Of a DNA stretch of 64,000 nt, positions 35,301-47,908 are shown piece by piece. The position numbers and the translations under genes are program-made. Positions within the stretch are counted from its first letter, which is position 1, and every line of letters begins with the position of its first letter. Source of the stretch: Plotosus lineatus (taxonomy: Eukaryota; Chordata; Actinopteri; Siluriformes; Plotosidae); contig CM045745.1 in NCBI GenBank assembly GCA_024760905.1, forward strand, positions 11,151,782 through 11,215,781, in the 5' to 3' direction. The notes under the pieces were generated by a model. It searched no databases. It was not told the DNA's origin and saw nothing but the letters and a program-made list of their open reading frames with translations.

Positions 35301-38300
35301 GGACACGGTCGAAAGCCTTCTCCAAATCCACAAAGCACATGTGGACAGATTGGGCAAACTCCCATGCCCCTTCCAGAATCCTGTGGAGCGTATAGAGTTG
35401 GTCAATAGTGCTGCGGCCTGGACGAAAACCACATTGTTCCTCCTGAATCCGAGGTTCAACTATCGGTCGGATCCTCCTCTCGAATACCCCTGCATAGACT
35501 TTCCCAGGTAGGCTGAGGAGTGTAATTCCCCGATAATTGGAACACACCCTCCGGTCCCCCTTCTTAAAAATTGGGACCACCACCCCAGTTTGCCAATCCA
35601 GAGGTACAGCCCCTGATGACCACGCGATGTTGCAGAGACATGTCAACCAAGACAGTCCTACAACATCCAGAGCCCTGAGATATTCTGGGCGGATCTCGTC
35701 CAACCCCGGAGCTCGACCACCGAGGAGCTTTTTGACAACCTCAGTGACCTCCACTCCAGTGATGGGCGGACCCTCACCCGAACCCCCAGGGTCTTCCTCT
35801 TCCACGGAGGGCGTGTTGGTGGGATTGAGAAGGTCCTCAAAGTATTCCCTCCACCTCTCAACAACATCCCCAGTCAAGGTAAGCACCTCCACCGTAAACA
35901 GTGTTTGTGAAGAACTGCTTCCCCCTCCTGAGGCGTCGGATGGTGGCCCAGAACCTTTCTGAGGCCAACCGATAATCACTCTCCAGGCCCTCACCGAACT
36001 CCTCCCACGCCCGAGATTTTGCATCTGCGACAGCCTCGGCTGCAGCACGTCTGGCCTGCCGGTACCCGTTTGCTGCCTCAGGAGTCCCACAGGCTAATAA
36101 AACCCGATAGGCCTCCTTCTTCAGCTGGACGGCCCCCTTCACCGCAGGTGTCCACCACCGGGTTCGGGGATTACCGCCACGACAAGCACCGACGACCTTA
36201 CGGCCACAGCTATGGGCTGCCGCCTCAGCAATGGAGGCACGAAACATGGCCCATTCGGATTCCATGTCCCCCGCCTCCTCTGGAATGTGGTTGTAGCTCT
36301 GCCGGAGGTGGGAGTTAAAGGCTTCTCGGACAGGGGGCTCCGCCAAACGTTCCCAGCAGACCCTGATTACACGCTTGGGCCTGCCAGGTCTGGAAGGCAA
36401 CCTCCCACACCACCGAAGCCAACTCACCACCAGGTAGTGATCGGTAGACAGCTCAGCTCCTCTCTTCACCCGAGTGTCCAGAACATATGGTCGCAAGTCC
36501 GATGACACGACTACAAAGTCAATCATCAAACTGCGACCTAGGGTGTTCGAACATGGTGTTCGTGATAGACAAACTATGACGAGCACAGAAGTCCAACAAC
36601 GAAACACCATTCGGATTCAGACTGGAGAGGCCGTACCTACCGATCACACCCTTCCAGGTCACACTATCGTTGCCCACATGGGCGTTGAAGTCTCCCAAGA
36701 CAACGAGCGAGTCTCCCGAGGGAGCGTTCTCCAACACCCCCCCCCAAAGACTCCAAAAAGGGTGGGTACTCTGAACTGTCATTTGGTACATAAGCACAAA
36801 TAACAGTCAGGACCCGTCCCCCCACCCGAAGACGGAGGGAAGCTACCCTTTCGTCAACCGGGTAGAACCCCAACTTTTGGACACCGAAACGGGGGGCAAC
36901 AAGAATACCCACACAGCCTCGCCGCCTCTCCCCATGAGCAACTCCAGAATAGAAGAAGGTCCAGCCTTTTTCGAGATGGATGGTTCCAGAGCCCAAGCTA
37001 TGCGTTGAGGTGAGCCCGACTATATCTAATCGGTATCTCTCCACCTCACGCACCAAATCAGGCTCCTTTCCCGCCAGAGAGGTGACATTCCATGTCCCGA
37101 GGGTCAGAGTAAGTAGCCGAGGATCAGTCCGACAGAACCCATGCCTTTGGCTGCCACCCAACTCACACTGCACCCGACCCCTAAAACTCCTCCCACGGGT
37201 GGTGGGTCCATGGGAGGGCGGACCCATGTCTCCTTTTCGGGCTGGGCCCGGCCAGGCTCCATGGGCATAAGCCCGACCACCAGGCGCTCGCCTTCGAGCC
37301 TCTCCCCTGGGCCTGGCTCCAGGAGGGAACCCCGGTGACCCGCGTCCGGGCAAGGGAGACTGCTTCCTTTGTTGTCTCATGTGTCATAGGGGTTTGTTTT
37401 GAATCGCACTTTGTCTGGACCTTCACCCCAGACCTGTTAGCCTTGGGTGACCCTACCAGGGGCATTTGCCCCCGACAACATAGCTCCTAGGATCATTAGG
37501 TCACGCAAACCCCTCCACCACGATAAGGTGGCGATTCAAGGAGGGGTCATTCCACCACCAAGTCTCCTTATCTACTTTCCTTCCAGAGGACACACCAAGT
37601 ACTCTCCTACCTGTGTCCCTGATCACATTTGCTGTGGTTGTCCAGTCATCCGGAAGCACTTCCTGACCACCCAAAGCCTGTTTCAACTCCTCCTTGAAGA
37701 CAACCTGACACTCTTCCTTTTTCAGCTTCCACCACTTTGTCTTCTGCTCTGCCTTTGCCTTCTTCACCTTCCTCACCATCAGCATCATCCTGCATACCAC
37801 CATCCTATGCTGTTTGGCAACACTCTCACCCACTACTACTTTGCAGTCACTGACTTCCTTCAAATTACATCGCCTACACAAGATGTAGTCTACCTGTGTG
37901 CTCCTACCTCCGCTTTTATAAGTCACCCTATGCTCCTGTTTCTTCTTGAAGAAAGTATTGACCACAGCCATTTCCATCCTTTTTGCAAAATCTCTCAACA
38001 TCTGTCCTTCTGTGTTCCTGTCCTGGATACCAAACCTGCTCATCACTTCCTCGTGACCTCTGTTGCCTGCACCAACATGACCATTGAAGTCTGCACCAAT
38101 GACCACTCTTTCACCTCTGGGGGTACTCTGCATCACTTCATCTAAGTCACTCCAGAATCTCTCCTTCTTTTTTAGCTCACATCCTGCCTGTAGGGCATTA
38201 GCACCAACAACATTGAACATCACACCTTCAATTTCTAACTTGAGACTCATCACTCTGTCTGACACTCTTTTCACTTCTAGAACATTCCTGACAAACTCCT

Positions 38301-38797
38301 CCTGCAAGATGACTCCTACTCCATTTCTCTTCCCATCCACACCATGAAAAAACAGCTTAAATCCTGCTCCTAAGCTTCTAGCCTTGCTACCTTTCCACCT
38401 GGTCTCCTGAACACACAGTATGTCCACCTTCCTCCTCTGCAACATGTCAGCCAGCTCTCTACCTTTTCCTGCCATAGTTCCAACATTCAAAGACCCTACT
38501 CTCAGTTCTAGACTCATGTTTTTCCTCTTCTCTTTCTCTCTACGGACACGCCTCCTGCCTCTCCTTCTTCGACCAACAGTAGTCCAATTTCCATCAGCAC
38601 CCTGTTGGTTGACAACACTGATGGCGGTCGTTGTTAACCCGGGCCTCAACCGATCCGGTATGGAGGTAATATTTGTGATTTGCATGGTAAAGTTTGGCAT
38701 TAGTTTTATGTCGGATGCCCTTCTTGTCACAACCCTCTGCATTTTTCCGAGCTTGGGACTGGCATAAGGGGGACAAACACTGGTTAGTACTGGTTTC
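32322..38797 (-). mobile_element. LINE-1f near-full-length copy, split by LINE-2f
   Basis: 3' part at 32322-34210 (RT and C-terminus; ADD box near 33100), 5' part at 37547-38797 (5' UTR and endonuclease). The ORF breaks in the WWWNEEVQ motif, where LINE-2f is inserted with a 12-bp duplication. Other frameshifts occur (for example after VICSE near 33080). Confidence 0.88.
34211..37546 (-). mobile_element. LINE-2f: full-length second non-LTR family nested in LINE-1f
   Basis: 3336 bp between TCATTCCACCAC at 34199-34210 and 37547-37558. Endonuclease (LGTWNVTSLAGKEPDLVREV; LVVLGDFNAHVGNDS), linker (GACRGGNPRTRWWTP) and reverse transcriptase (YRGITLLSLPGKVYAGVFER; LLFADDVVLLASSS near 35030), ending LLRLLPPRPDPG. 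3' tail (GAT)n. At least three frameshifts. The 5' end has ACCTTATCGTGGTGGAGGGG. Protein sequence is clearly different from LINE-1f. Confidence 0.88.
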
Positions 38798-38799
38798 TT

Positions 38800-38858
38800 T
38801 GCATAGTTCCAACATTCAAAGTCCCTACTCTCAGTCCTAGACTCATGCTTTATGTCTT
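38800..38858 (-). mobile_element. Short LINE-1f endonuclease fragment
   Basis: ATAGTTCCAACATTCAAAGT etc. repeats 38470-38515 of the neighbouring LINE. Confidence 0.6.
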
Positions 38859-38859
38859 C

Positions 38860-39930
38860 TCTCATCTTCCTCCATGCCAGGAGTGACGGAGGCCTCTTTA
38901 ACCTGGCACGCCTCAGAGCAAAGATCAAAGTGCGGAGTGTTCTCATCAGGGAGCTGCTCTTTGCTGATGATGATGGTCTTGTTGCCCACACCGAGGAAGT
39001 GCTCCTGGGTCTCATCAATTGCTTTGCTGGTGCCTGCTCTGAATTTGGCCTCACCATCAGCCTGAATAAGACCAAGGTCATGGGCCAGGATGTCAGCAGT
39101 GCTCCCAATATCAACATCAGCGACCACACCTTGAGGTGGTGGAAAAGTTCACCTACCTCAGATCGATCATCTCCAGCAACCTCTCTCTAGACGCTGAACT
39201 GACCGCCCATATCGGCAAGGCATCAACAGTGATGGCTCGTCTGGCGAAGCGAGTCTGGGACAACTCCATACTAACCACCAACACCAAAATAAGAGTCTAT
39301 AGGGCCTGTGTACTGAGTATTCTCCTTTAAGGCAGTGAAGCATGGACGCTCTACTCCTGCCAGGAATACCGGCTGAACGCCTTCCACGAACGCTGCCTTT
39401 GCAGACTACTGGGCATCACTTGGCAGGACAATGTCTCCAACATTGACATCATGGCTAGAGTAGATGTGCCCATTCTGTTTTGCCATCCTGACCCAGAGAC
39501 GCTTGCGATGGCTTGGCCATGTCACCCGAATGGATGACAGCCACATCCCCAAAGACTTGCTGTACGGGGAGCTGGCTACTGGAACCAGGTCAAAGGGACG
39601 CCCAGTGCTCAGATTTAAGGATGTCTGAAAGTGCGATCTCAAGGCTGGAGGCTTCAACCCCTCCAACCTGGACTCAGCTGCCTCCGACCGCTCCAACTGG
39701 CGGACCACCACCCAGGATGTCATCAGGACAGCAGAGGAGAGAAGAGACTCTGCAGACAGCGGAGACTGTCCCCACCCCCACCACACTGCGAGGACTTTAT
39801 CTGCAGTGGCTGTGGCAGGATGTGCAGATCCTGTATCGGCCTCTACAGCCAAGCCCGATGCTGCAGCTCCCTGACTGAAGACCCACGGCAAAAAAGCCCT
39901 GCATGATGTTTTGAGATTGACGGAGTCAAC
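38860..39930 (+). mobile_element. LINE-3f reverse transcriptase fragment
   Basis: Third RT family: FADD-type box (ELLFADDDGLVAHTEEVLLG), then KFTYLRSIISSNLSLDAELT and GSEAWTLYSCQEYRLNAFHE, ending in a Cys-rich stretch (CSGCGRMCRSCIGLYSQARC). Broken by stops and frameshifts. Confidence 0.75.
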
Positions 39931-39971
39931 AATAATAATAATAATAATGTTAATTAACTTTATTATTCCTT

Positions 39972-40524
39972 GCATAGCTACATGCAGCAAATACAAGACA
40001 GCTGGGAAAGACCAGCACAACAGAGGTCTGTTGGCCTCAAAATAAGGGACCAAGCAAATAAGCTAAGGGGGGTTAGCAACCCACCATGGAACCTTGAAAA
40101 TTTTTTGCTACAACAACTGCGGGCTGCTTCAAGAGGATTCCAGACCCACAACGCAAATTGGACAAGTCGGCGGTAGCTGTCATCCAGGAGCAATACCACA
40201 GTAGATGACGGCAGCTAGGTGGATCTGGGAACTTTGTTACAGAAGGCAACCAAATGAACAGTGTGTTGTATGCAAGAAGTTCTAAGAAAGGCAGAGGACT
40301 GAAAATCCATCAGAAGAAGAGGGATTATCTGGTCTGGTGGCAATAGCTGCTGGCGGCGCCAGGCCGGGGGGTACCACTGGAAGTCGCCGAAACCCATGCT
40401 CATAGAAGTAACCCGGCCTGGTCGGTGGCTGACGAGGACCAGAATCCCTATCAGTCCGTGTCTGTCTTTGAAGAGACTAGGCCACCGTGGGAGCATTAGG
40501 CTGGCCCAGGTAGGTTAGTTCAAC
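39972..40524. mobile_element. Unclassified 553-bp insertion with 17-bp direct repeats
   Basis: TAACTTTATTATTCCTT occurs at 39955-39971 and 40525-40541. Content does not match any other repeat in the window. Confidence 0.5.
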
Positions 40525-40561
40525 TAACTTTATTATTCCTTTAATAATAATAATAATAATA

Positions 40562-40686
40562 ATAATCGGGTGGTATCCTGGCGCGCTGGTTAACATGTCT
40601 GCCCCACTGCAAGAAGGCCCAGTTTTGATTCCGAGACTCAGGACATTTCTGTGTGGGTTTGCATGTTTTCCCGGTGCTTGTCTAGC
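40562..40686 (+). mobile_element. SINE type D fragment
   Basis: GTATCCTGGCGCGCTGGTTAA head-like start and GGTTTGCATGTTTTCCCGGT. Confidence 0.55.
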
Positions 40687-40826
40687 ACTTCTTCTTCTTT
40701 TCCTTTCGGATTTTCCCTTCAGGGGTCGCCACAGCGAATCATCTGCCTCCATCTCACCCTATCCTTTGCATCTTCTTCTCTTACACCAATGACCTTCATG
40801 TCCTCCTTCACCACCTCCATGATCCA
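40687..40826 (-). mobile_element. LINE-1f 3' end fragment
   Basis: CCTTTCGGATTTTCCCTTCA and CGCCACAGCGAATCATCTGC, the complement of the LINE-1f end. Confidence 0.8.
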
Positions 40827-40867
40827 CATCTAGCACTTGTGTACTAAAAATGTTAGTGGATGTTACA

Positions 40868-41037
40868 TGGCTGCAATCAAGAAGATTTGTCCACTGTGGA
40901 TGACTTTGGAATTGAGGGAGGAAACTGAATACCTGGAAGAAACCCTTACAAGTACAGGAAGAACATGACTGGACATGACGTAGGAATCCAAGACCTTCCT
41001 GTTGTGAGGTGGAAGAGCTAATCCACTATGCCACAGA
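40868..41037 (-). mobile_element. SINE type D fragment
   Basis: Reverse of the type D body (GGAAGAACATGACTGGACAT; CCACTATGCCACAGAACCAC). Confidence 0.5.
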
Positions 41038-41124
41038 ACCACAGTGTTATTTTTATTCTTGTTTTCTTTTGTACTTCTATTACCCTTTGTGAGTATTATT
41101 CTGTAATTTCCTGATAACACAAAG

Positions 41125-42482
41125 AATGCAGCCATGGGGGGGGGGGGGCACAAACCAGTGTTCACCCTCACACTGGTGTCAATCCCGGATAAATGCAGTG
41201 GGTTGCATCAGGGTGGGCATCCAGCATAAAACCAATGCCACATATAACATGCAAGTCAAAAATAAGAATGATGAGCCATACGATGAAGCTATGGGAAAGA
41301 ATAGTGGAAGCTACACTAAAGGCAGAGGTTAGCATTTGTGATCAACAGTTTGCCATGCCATGTTTGCTTTGAGGATGTTAATAAAGAAGTACAGAGGTCA
41401 GAGGGAGCTGCATTGTGCCTTTGTGGATCTGGAAAAGGCATATGACAGGGTACAGAGAGAGGAACTGTGGTATTGCATGAGGAAGTCTGGAGTGGCAGAG
41501 AAGTCTGTTAGAGTGGTGCAGGACATGTATGAGAGATGTAAGACAGTAGTGAGGTGTACTGTTGGTGTGACAGAAGAGTTCAAGGTGGAGGTGGGACTGC
41601 ATCAAGGGTCAGCTCTGAGCCCCTTCTTATTTGCTATGGTGATGGACAGGTTGACAGACGAGGTTAGACAAGATTCCCCATGGACTATGATGTTTGCAGA
41701 TGACATTGTGATCTGTAGTGAGAGCAGAGAACATGTGCAGGAAAATCTAGAGAGGGGGAGGTATGCCCTGGAAAGGAGGGGAATGAAGGTTAGCCTGAGT
41801 AAGACAGAATACAGGTGTATGAATGAGAAGGACCCAAGAGGAACAGTGAGGTTACAGGGAGCAGAGATAAGGAAGGTGGAGGATTTTAAGTACTTAGGCT
41901 CAACAATCCAGAGCAATGGAGAGTGTGGAAAAGAGGTGAAGAAGCGTGTGCAGGCAGGTTGGAATGGTTGGAGAAAAGTGTCCGGTGTGATGTGTGATCG
42001 GACGTTATTGGCAAGAATGAAAGGAAAAGTGTACAAGACGGTGTTGAAGCCAGTGATGTTGTATGGTTTAGAAACAGTGGCCCTGGGGAAAAGACAGGAG
42101 GCAGAGATGGAGGTAGCAGAGATGAAAATGTTGAGGTTCTCTTTGGGAGTAACAAGGATGGATAGGATCAGGCATGAGTACATCAGAGGGACAGCACATG
42201 TAAGACGTTTTGGAGACAAAGTCAGAGAGGCTAGATTGAGATGGTTTGGACATGTACAAAAGAGGGATAGTGAGCATATTGGTAGTAGGATGCTGAGGTT
42301 GGAACTACCAGGCAGAAGGCCCAGAGGAAGACCAAAGAGACGATTCATTGATGTGGTGAAGGAGGACATGAAGGTAGGTTGGTGTAAGAGAAGGAAATGC
42401 AGAGGATAGAGTGAGATGGAGGCAGATGATTCGCTGTGGCGACCACTGAAGGAAACAGCCGAAAGGAAGAAGAAAAAGAAGA
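41125..42482 (+). mobile_element. LINE-1f copy with internal deletion
   Basis: LINE-1f 5' UTR (41125-41265) is joined directly to the RT domain (GATGAGCCATACGATGAAGC), removing about 1.8 kb including the endonuclease. 41360-42409 is open for 349 residues with MMFADDIVICSESREHV, so the RT part is little decayed. Confidence 0.85.
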
Positions 42483-43153
42483 CAGAGCTTTTTCTTATAT
42501 GATAGATCACAAGGTCACATAATCCGTCTATCAGACATAAGTGCTCAGCCCTGTATCCTTGTAAACCATTTTCCCTTTATAAGATTTGGCATTGAATAAT
42601 TTTTATCATTTCATGAATGATTTGCAGGTGATTCAGTCGGTTTAAATATTTAAAGATTTCTCAACCTGACTAAGTTAATGAATGCAATATTTACCTCCAG
42701 AAATAAAGACCACTGAGAAAGTGGGTGGTCACAATTCAGCTCCAGTGAAGTGTTGTGAACAAATCCACTGTATACATGACAACCGTGATACACTCTGAAA
42801 AAAAAACATTTTTTGACATCTGGAAGCCCTCAGGGAAGTTCAAGCCTAACCAAATCATAATCATAAGCAAAGCCCCAACTCTCATGAAGGGACCATTGTT
42901 TACAATAAGGTAGCAATGTGCATAATGTTGGCTCAGCAAAGTGGGCATATAATATATTCACCCTGTCATGGAAGTACTACACAGTTATACCTACTCACAA
43001 GTGTCGTTGACCTTCATCTTCTCCTTTATCGATTTTTTTAATAGACGGTTACAACTACAAAGTGTACACTTATTTCTCTGTGCATGTACACTGCCCCTAA
43101 AAAAAAAAAAAAAGGTTGTGCCCTCTAATATTTTGTTGGTGTGCCATGCCTTG
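42483..43153. other. Intergenic spacer, nothing recognised
   Basis: AT-rich, no element ends or coding signal seen. Confidence 0.4.
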
Positions 43154-43487
43154 AAGGCAGTGGTGGCCTCGTGGTAAAGGTGTTTGATCATTGATACTGA
43201 GGTTGGGGGTTCAAGCCCCACTCGCCACAGGTTGCCACACATACACACCCCAGTGCAGTTAACTGAGTTATCAAAGGCTGGCCATGTCTCTCACTCTCTA
43301 TGGTGTGAGGTTCATGTAAAAGAACCATTGCTGACTTTTGACAAGAGTAGCTACAAAGTCGTCAGCGTGTTTCTGGCGTGGTGAACAGTCCAGGGTATAC
43401 TCTGCCCTCGCCCAAAGTCGGCTGGGCTGGGTGCCAGCCTTCTTGTGACCCACATTAGGATTAAGTGGTTACAGAAAATGAACTGAA
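43154..43487 (+). mobile_element. SINE type B
   Basis: Head GGCAGTGGTGGCCTCGTGGT, B box GGTTCAAGCCC, body, L2-like tail. Confidence 0.8.
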
Positions 43488-43924
43488 CCCAGTCTTGATT
43501 ACAGTGTGTATGATTGTTGCTTTTTTTTTCAGGTCAAGGGTCAAGTTTATATTTTGATATTGACAGCTTTCATTGCAATTTATTTTCTTGTTTACACCTT
43601 TTTAAAGCTGAGAGTCTCTTACAAATTTTTGTTATGTGTGAACATAATGGCATGAACACTCATGAATCTTGAATCAAATCTGGATGGTAATTTGGTGTAG
43701 AGTTTTGTGAAAATGCTGTGAATGTGCTAAAGTTTGTATGCATAAAAAATATCACGGTGGTTTCTGCACTGTAAACAAGGCTAAAACGGTCCAACAAAAT
43801 ATTAACGTGCACAATTTTGTTCATTTGCATGTATTCTGTCTGTGAGACTGATGATATTCTTTAATCAGGTCCTATTCAATCAGAATGTCATGCTGATTGA
43901 CTCATTAAAGCACTTCTGAAAGTT

Positions 43925-44190
43925 CATTATTCTTCATTTTCTGTAACCTCTTAATCCTGATTAGGGTCACGGGGAGGCTGGTGTCCATCCCAGCCAACTC
44001 TGGGTGAGGGCAAAGTATATCCTGTCCAGCTCTCCAGGCCATTGTTGGGTGGAAAAATGCTGACGGCTTTGCAGCTACTCTTGTCGAAAGTCAGCAATGG
44101 TTCTTTTACAGGAACCTCTCGCCATAGACAGTGAGAGACATGGCCAGCCTTTGATAACTCAGGTTACCACTAGGCCACCACTGCCACTTC
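43925..44190 (-). mobile_element. SINE type B, internal deletion
   Basis: Minus strand: tail and body are present; most of the head is missing between TTTGATAACTCAGG and TTACCACTAGGCC. Confidence 0.65.
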
Positions 44191-44514
44191 TGGAAGTTGT
44201 TGATTGATTCATTGATTTTATTTGATTTCAACATTCGCAAATAACACTCATACATATACTGTAGTGCAATATATCAGTCAATCATAATTTATACCATACT
44301 ATAGTTTATAATTTGGGGTTTTTTAGATGGCATTAAAAGCAAAAATTATTTGTACAAAGCTTACACCAATATAGGTATTACTAATAAATAAAGTACTAAA
44401 CTGATAGATTATATGCATTACTGATATAAAATGATGTATTCAAGTGTAGAAAAGCAAAATAAAACATAAAGTTCCAATGTGGTCCTTACAATTACACAAG
44501 AGATGACAGATTTC

Positions 44515-44855
44515 AGTTCATTTCTGTAACCGCTTAATCCTAATTTGGGTCGTGGGGAGGCTGGCGCCCATCCCAGCCAACTTTGGGCGAGGGCAGAGTA
44601 CACCCTGGACAACTCGCCAGGCCATCGCAGGGTGGAAACACGCCGACGGCTTTGCAGCCTACTCTTTACGAAAGTCAGCAATGGTTCTTTTACATGCCTC
44701 ACACCATAGACAGTGAGAGACATGGCCGGCCTTTGATAACCCAGTTAGCTGCACTGGGGAGGACAGTGACAACCTTGTGGAGAGTGGGACTCGAACCCCC
44801 AACCTTTGGATCAGCGGTCCAGCACCCTATACCACTAGACCACCACTACTCCTTT
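44515..44855 (-). mobile_element. SINE type B
   Basis: Complete minus-strand copy with tail GTAACCGCTTAATCCTAATT. Confidence 0.85.
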
Positions 44856-44984
44856 AGAATTACACAATTAAAAGTTAAATTGAAAAAGCTTATTTAGGTC
44901 AATAGATATAGTATCTTCTTCTTCACTTATCCCTTAATATCCAGGGGATGTCGTTGGGGCACCTTCATGGCGAGACTTGGGCTG

Positions 44985-45157
44985 ACGGAGCCCATCCCTC
45001 TCCAGGTCATTAACCACCTACGTGCAATTTAGAATGGCCAATTAACCTACTGTGCATGTCTTTGAATTGTGGGAGGAAACCCACGCAAGCATGGGGAAAA
45101 CATGTAAACTCCACATAGAAACGCCCAGGCCGGGAATCAAACCCAGGCCTTCAGGAG
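44985..45157 (-). mobile_element. SINE type D fragment
   Basis: TTAACCTACTGTGCATGTCT; GGCCGGGAATCAAACCCAGG. It abuts the truncated LINE-1f. Confidence 0.6.
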
Positions 45158-47424
45158 CATAGGGTGAGTTATAAAAGCGGAGGTTGGAGCACACAGGTAG
45201 ATTACAGCTTGTGCAGGCGATGTAACTTGAAGGAAGTCAGTGACTGCAAAGTAGTAGTGGGTGAGAGTGTTGCCAAACAGCATAGGATGGTGGTGTGCAG
45301 GATGACGCTGATGGTGAGGAAGGTGAAGAAGGCAAAGGCAGAGCAGAAGACAAAGTGGTGGAAGCTGAAAAAGTAAGAGTGTCAGGTTGTCTTCAAGGAG
45401 GAGTTGAAACAGGCTTTGGGTGGTCAGGAAGTGCTTCCGAATGACTGGACAACTACAGCTAATGTGATCAGGGAGACCGGTAGGAGAATACTTGGTGTGT
45501 CATTTGGAAGGAGCCTAGATAAGGAGACTTGGTGGTGGAATGAGGAAGTGCAGGAGTGTGTACAAAGTAAGAGGTTAGCTAAGAAGAAGTGGGACATTGA
45601 GAGGACCGAAGAGAGTAAACAGGAGTACAGGGAGAAACAACGTATGGCGAAGGTGATGGTGTCAAAGGCCAAACAGAGGGCGTATGATGACTTGTATGCT
45701 CGGTTGGAAAGTAAAGAGGGAGAAAATTATTTATACAGGTTGGCACAGCAGAGAAATAGAGATAGAAAGGACGTTCAGCAAGTTAGAGTGATTAAGGACA
45801 GAGAGGGAAATGTATTGACTGATGACAGAAGTGTGCTGGGAAGATGGAAAGAGTACTTTGAAGAGCTTATGAATGAGGAAAATGAGAGAGAAAAAATAGT
45901 AGAAGAGTGACTGTCGAGGACCAGGAAGTAGCATAGATTATTAAGGGGGAAGTGAGGAGGGCATTGAAGAGGATGAAAAATGGAAAGGTAGTTGGTCCTG
46001 ATGACATACTAGTAGAGATATGGAATTGTCCAGGAGATGTAGCAGTAGATTTCCTGACAAGAACATTCAACAAGGTCCTAGAGAGTGAGAGGATGTCAGA
46101 GGAATGGAGGAGCAGTGTGATGGTGCCCATTTTTAAGAACATGGGAGATGTGCAGAGTTGTGGCAACTGCAGAGGGATAAAGTTGATGAGCCATACGATG
46201 AAGTTATGGGAAAGAATAGTGGAAGCTAGACTAAGGGCAGGTCAGCATTTGTGAACAACAGTTTGGTTTCATGCCAAGAAAGAGCACCACAGATGCAGTG
46301 TTTGCTTTGACGATGTTAATAGAGAAGTACAGAGAAGGTCAGAGGGAGCTGCATTGTGCCTTTGTGGATCTGGAGAAAGCATATGACAGGGTGCCGAGAG
46401 AGGAATTGTGGTATTGCATGAGGAAGTCTGGAGTGGCAGAGAAGTATGTTAGAGTGGTGCAGGACATGTATGAGAGATGTAAGACAGTGATGAGGTGTGC
46501 TGTCGGTGTGACAGAAGAGTTCAAGGTGGAGGTGGGTCTGCATCAAGGATCAGCTCTGAGCCCCTTCTTGTTCGCTATGGTGATGGACAGGCTGACAGAC
46601 AAGGTTAGACAAGATTCCCCATGGACTATGATGTTTGCAGATGACATTGTGATCTGCAGTGAGAGCAGAGAACACGTGCAGAAAAATCTAGAGAGGTGGA
46701 GGTATGCCCTGGAAAGGAGGGGAATGAAGGTTAGCCTGAGTAAGACAGAATACATGTGTGTGAATGACAAGGACCTAAGAGGATCGGTGAGGTTAGCGGG
46801 AGCAGAGATAAGGAAGGTGGAGGATTTTAAGTACTTAGGCTCAACAATCCAGAGCAACGGAGAGTATGGAAAAGAGGTGAAGAAGCGTGTGTAGGCAGGT
46901 TGGAATGGTTGGAGAAAAGTGTCCGGTGTGATGTGTGATAGGAGGGTATCGGCAAGAATGAAAGGAAAAGTGTACAAGACAGTGTTGAGGCCAGCGATGT
47001 TGTATGGTTTAGAAACAGTGGTCCTGGGGAAAAGACAGGAGGCAGAGCTGGAGGTAGCAGAGAGGAAAATGTTGATGTTCTCTTTGGGAATAACAAGGAT
47101 GGATATGATCAGGAATGAGCACATCAGAGGGACCGCACATGTAAGACCTTTTGGAGACAAAGTCATAGAGGCTAGATTGAGATGGTTTGGACATGTACAA
47201 AGGAGGGATAGTGAGTATATTGGTAGCAGGATGCTGAGGTTGGAACTACCAGGCAGAAGGCCTAGAGGAAGACCAAAGAGACGATTCATGGATGTGGTGA
47301 AGGAGGACATGATGGTTGTTGGTGTAAGAGAAGAAGGTGCAAATGATAGGGTGAGATGGAGGCAGATGATTCGCTGTGGAAACCCCTGAAGGGAAAAGCC
47401 GAAAGGAAAAGAAGAAGACTCTTG
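45158..47424 (+). mobile_element. LINE-1f copy, 5'-truncated
   Basis: Starts in the last part of the endonuclease (GGWSTQVDYSLCRRCNLKEV), continues through linker and RT (GFMPRKSTTDAVFALTMLIE; ADD near 46640) to RWRQMIRCGNP and the GAAAAGAAGAAG tail. Broken by stops (for example VKKRV followed by TAG at 46892) and frameshifts. Confidence 0.85.
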
Positions 47425-47659
47425 TTGTGGATAATCTATTTATCAGTGCATCCATATACAGTACTGTGTCCATCTTCTCATGTTGCACCAATGGGTACAA
47501 TTGTCCTCCATTCGGTTTTTCTGCAGCAATCTATGATTCTTTTTTTCTCTCTCTCTCACTCAACTGGGTTGTAAACTCTCTGCAAAAACTCCATTGACAC
47601 TCACATTCACACCTCGGGCAATTTTCAACAATTCCATGTGTTTTCCCCAAGTTTAAACC

Positions 47660-47908
47660 CAAAGCGCTCCAACGTAGCGGTCACTGATTGGCTGCATATT
47701 TCTTTGCCCGCCTCCAACTTTGAGGAAGTGCTTCACCACGCTGCTGGAGTATTGTTATGCAGCATTGGGGGGAAAAAATCTGTATCAAGGTGTGTATAAC
47801 TGTAGAAAGTCTCACAGAATTTAATGAATATTTGTCAAGGATTTTGCGTGGATTAAAGGTTAACACTAAACAGTTTCTCTCGTGGTGTCGAAACTGGCTG
47901 GAGTTGAG
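47660..47908 (+). promoter_or_regulatory. Candidate tp53 promoter and non-coding exon 1
   Basis: A repeat-free stretch with an inverted CCAAT box (TGATTGGCTG, 47685-47694) and a good donor, TTGAG|GTAAAG, at 47908/47909. It lies 5.1 kb upstream of the tp53 start codon. A non-coding first exon separated by a long intron is the known vertebrate TP53 layout; its placement here is inference. Confidence 0.35.
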
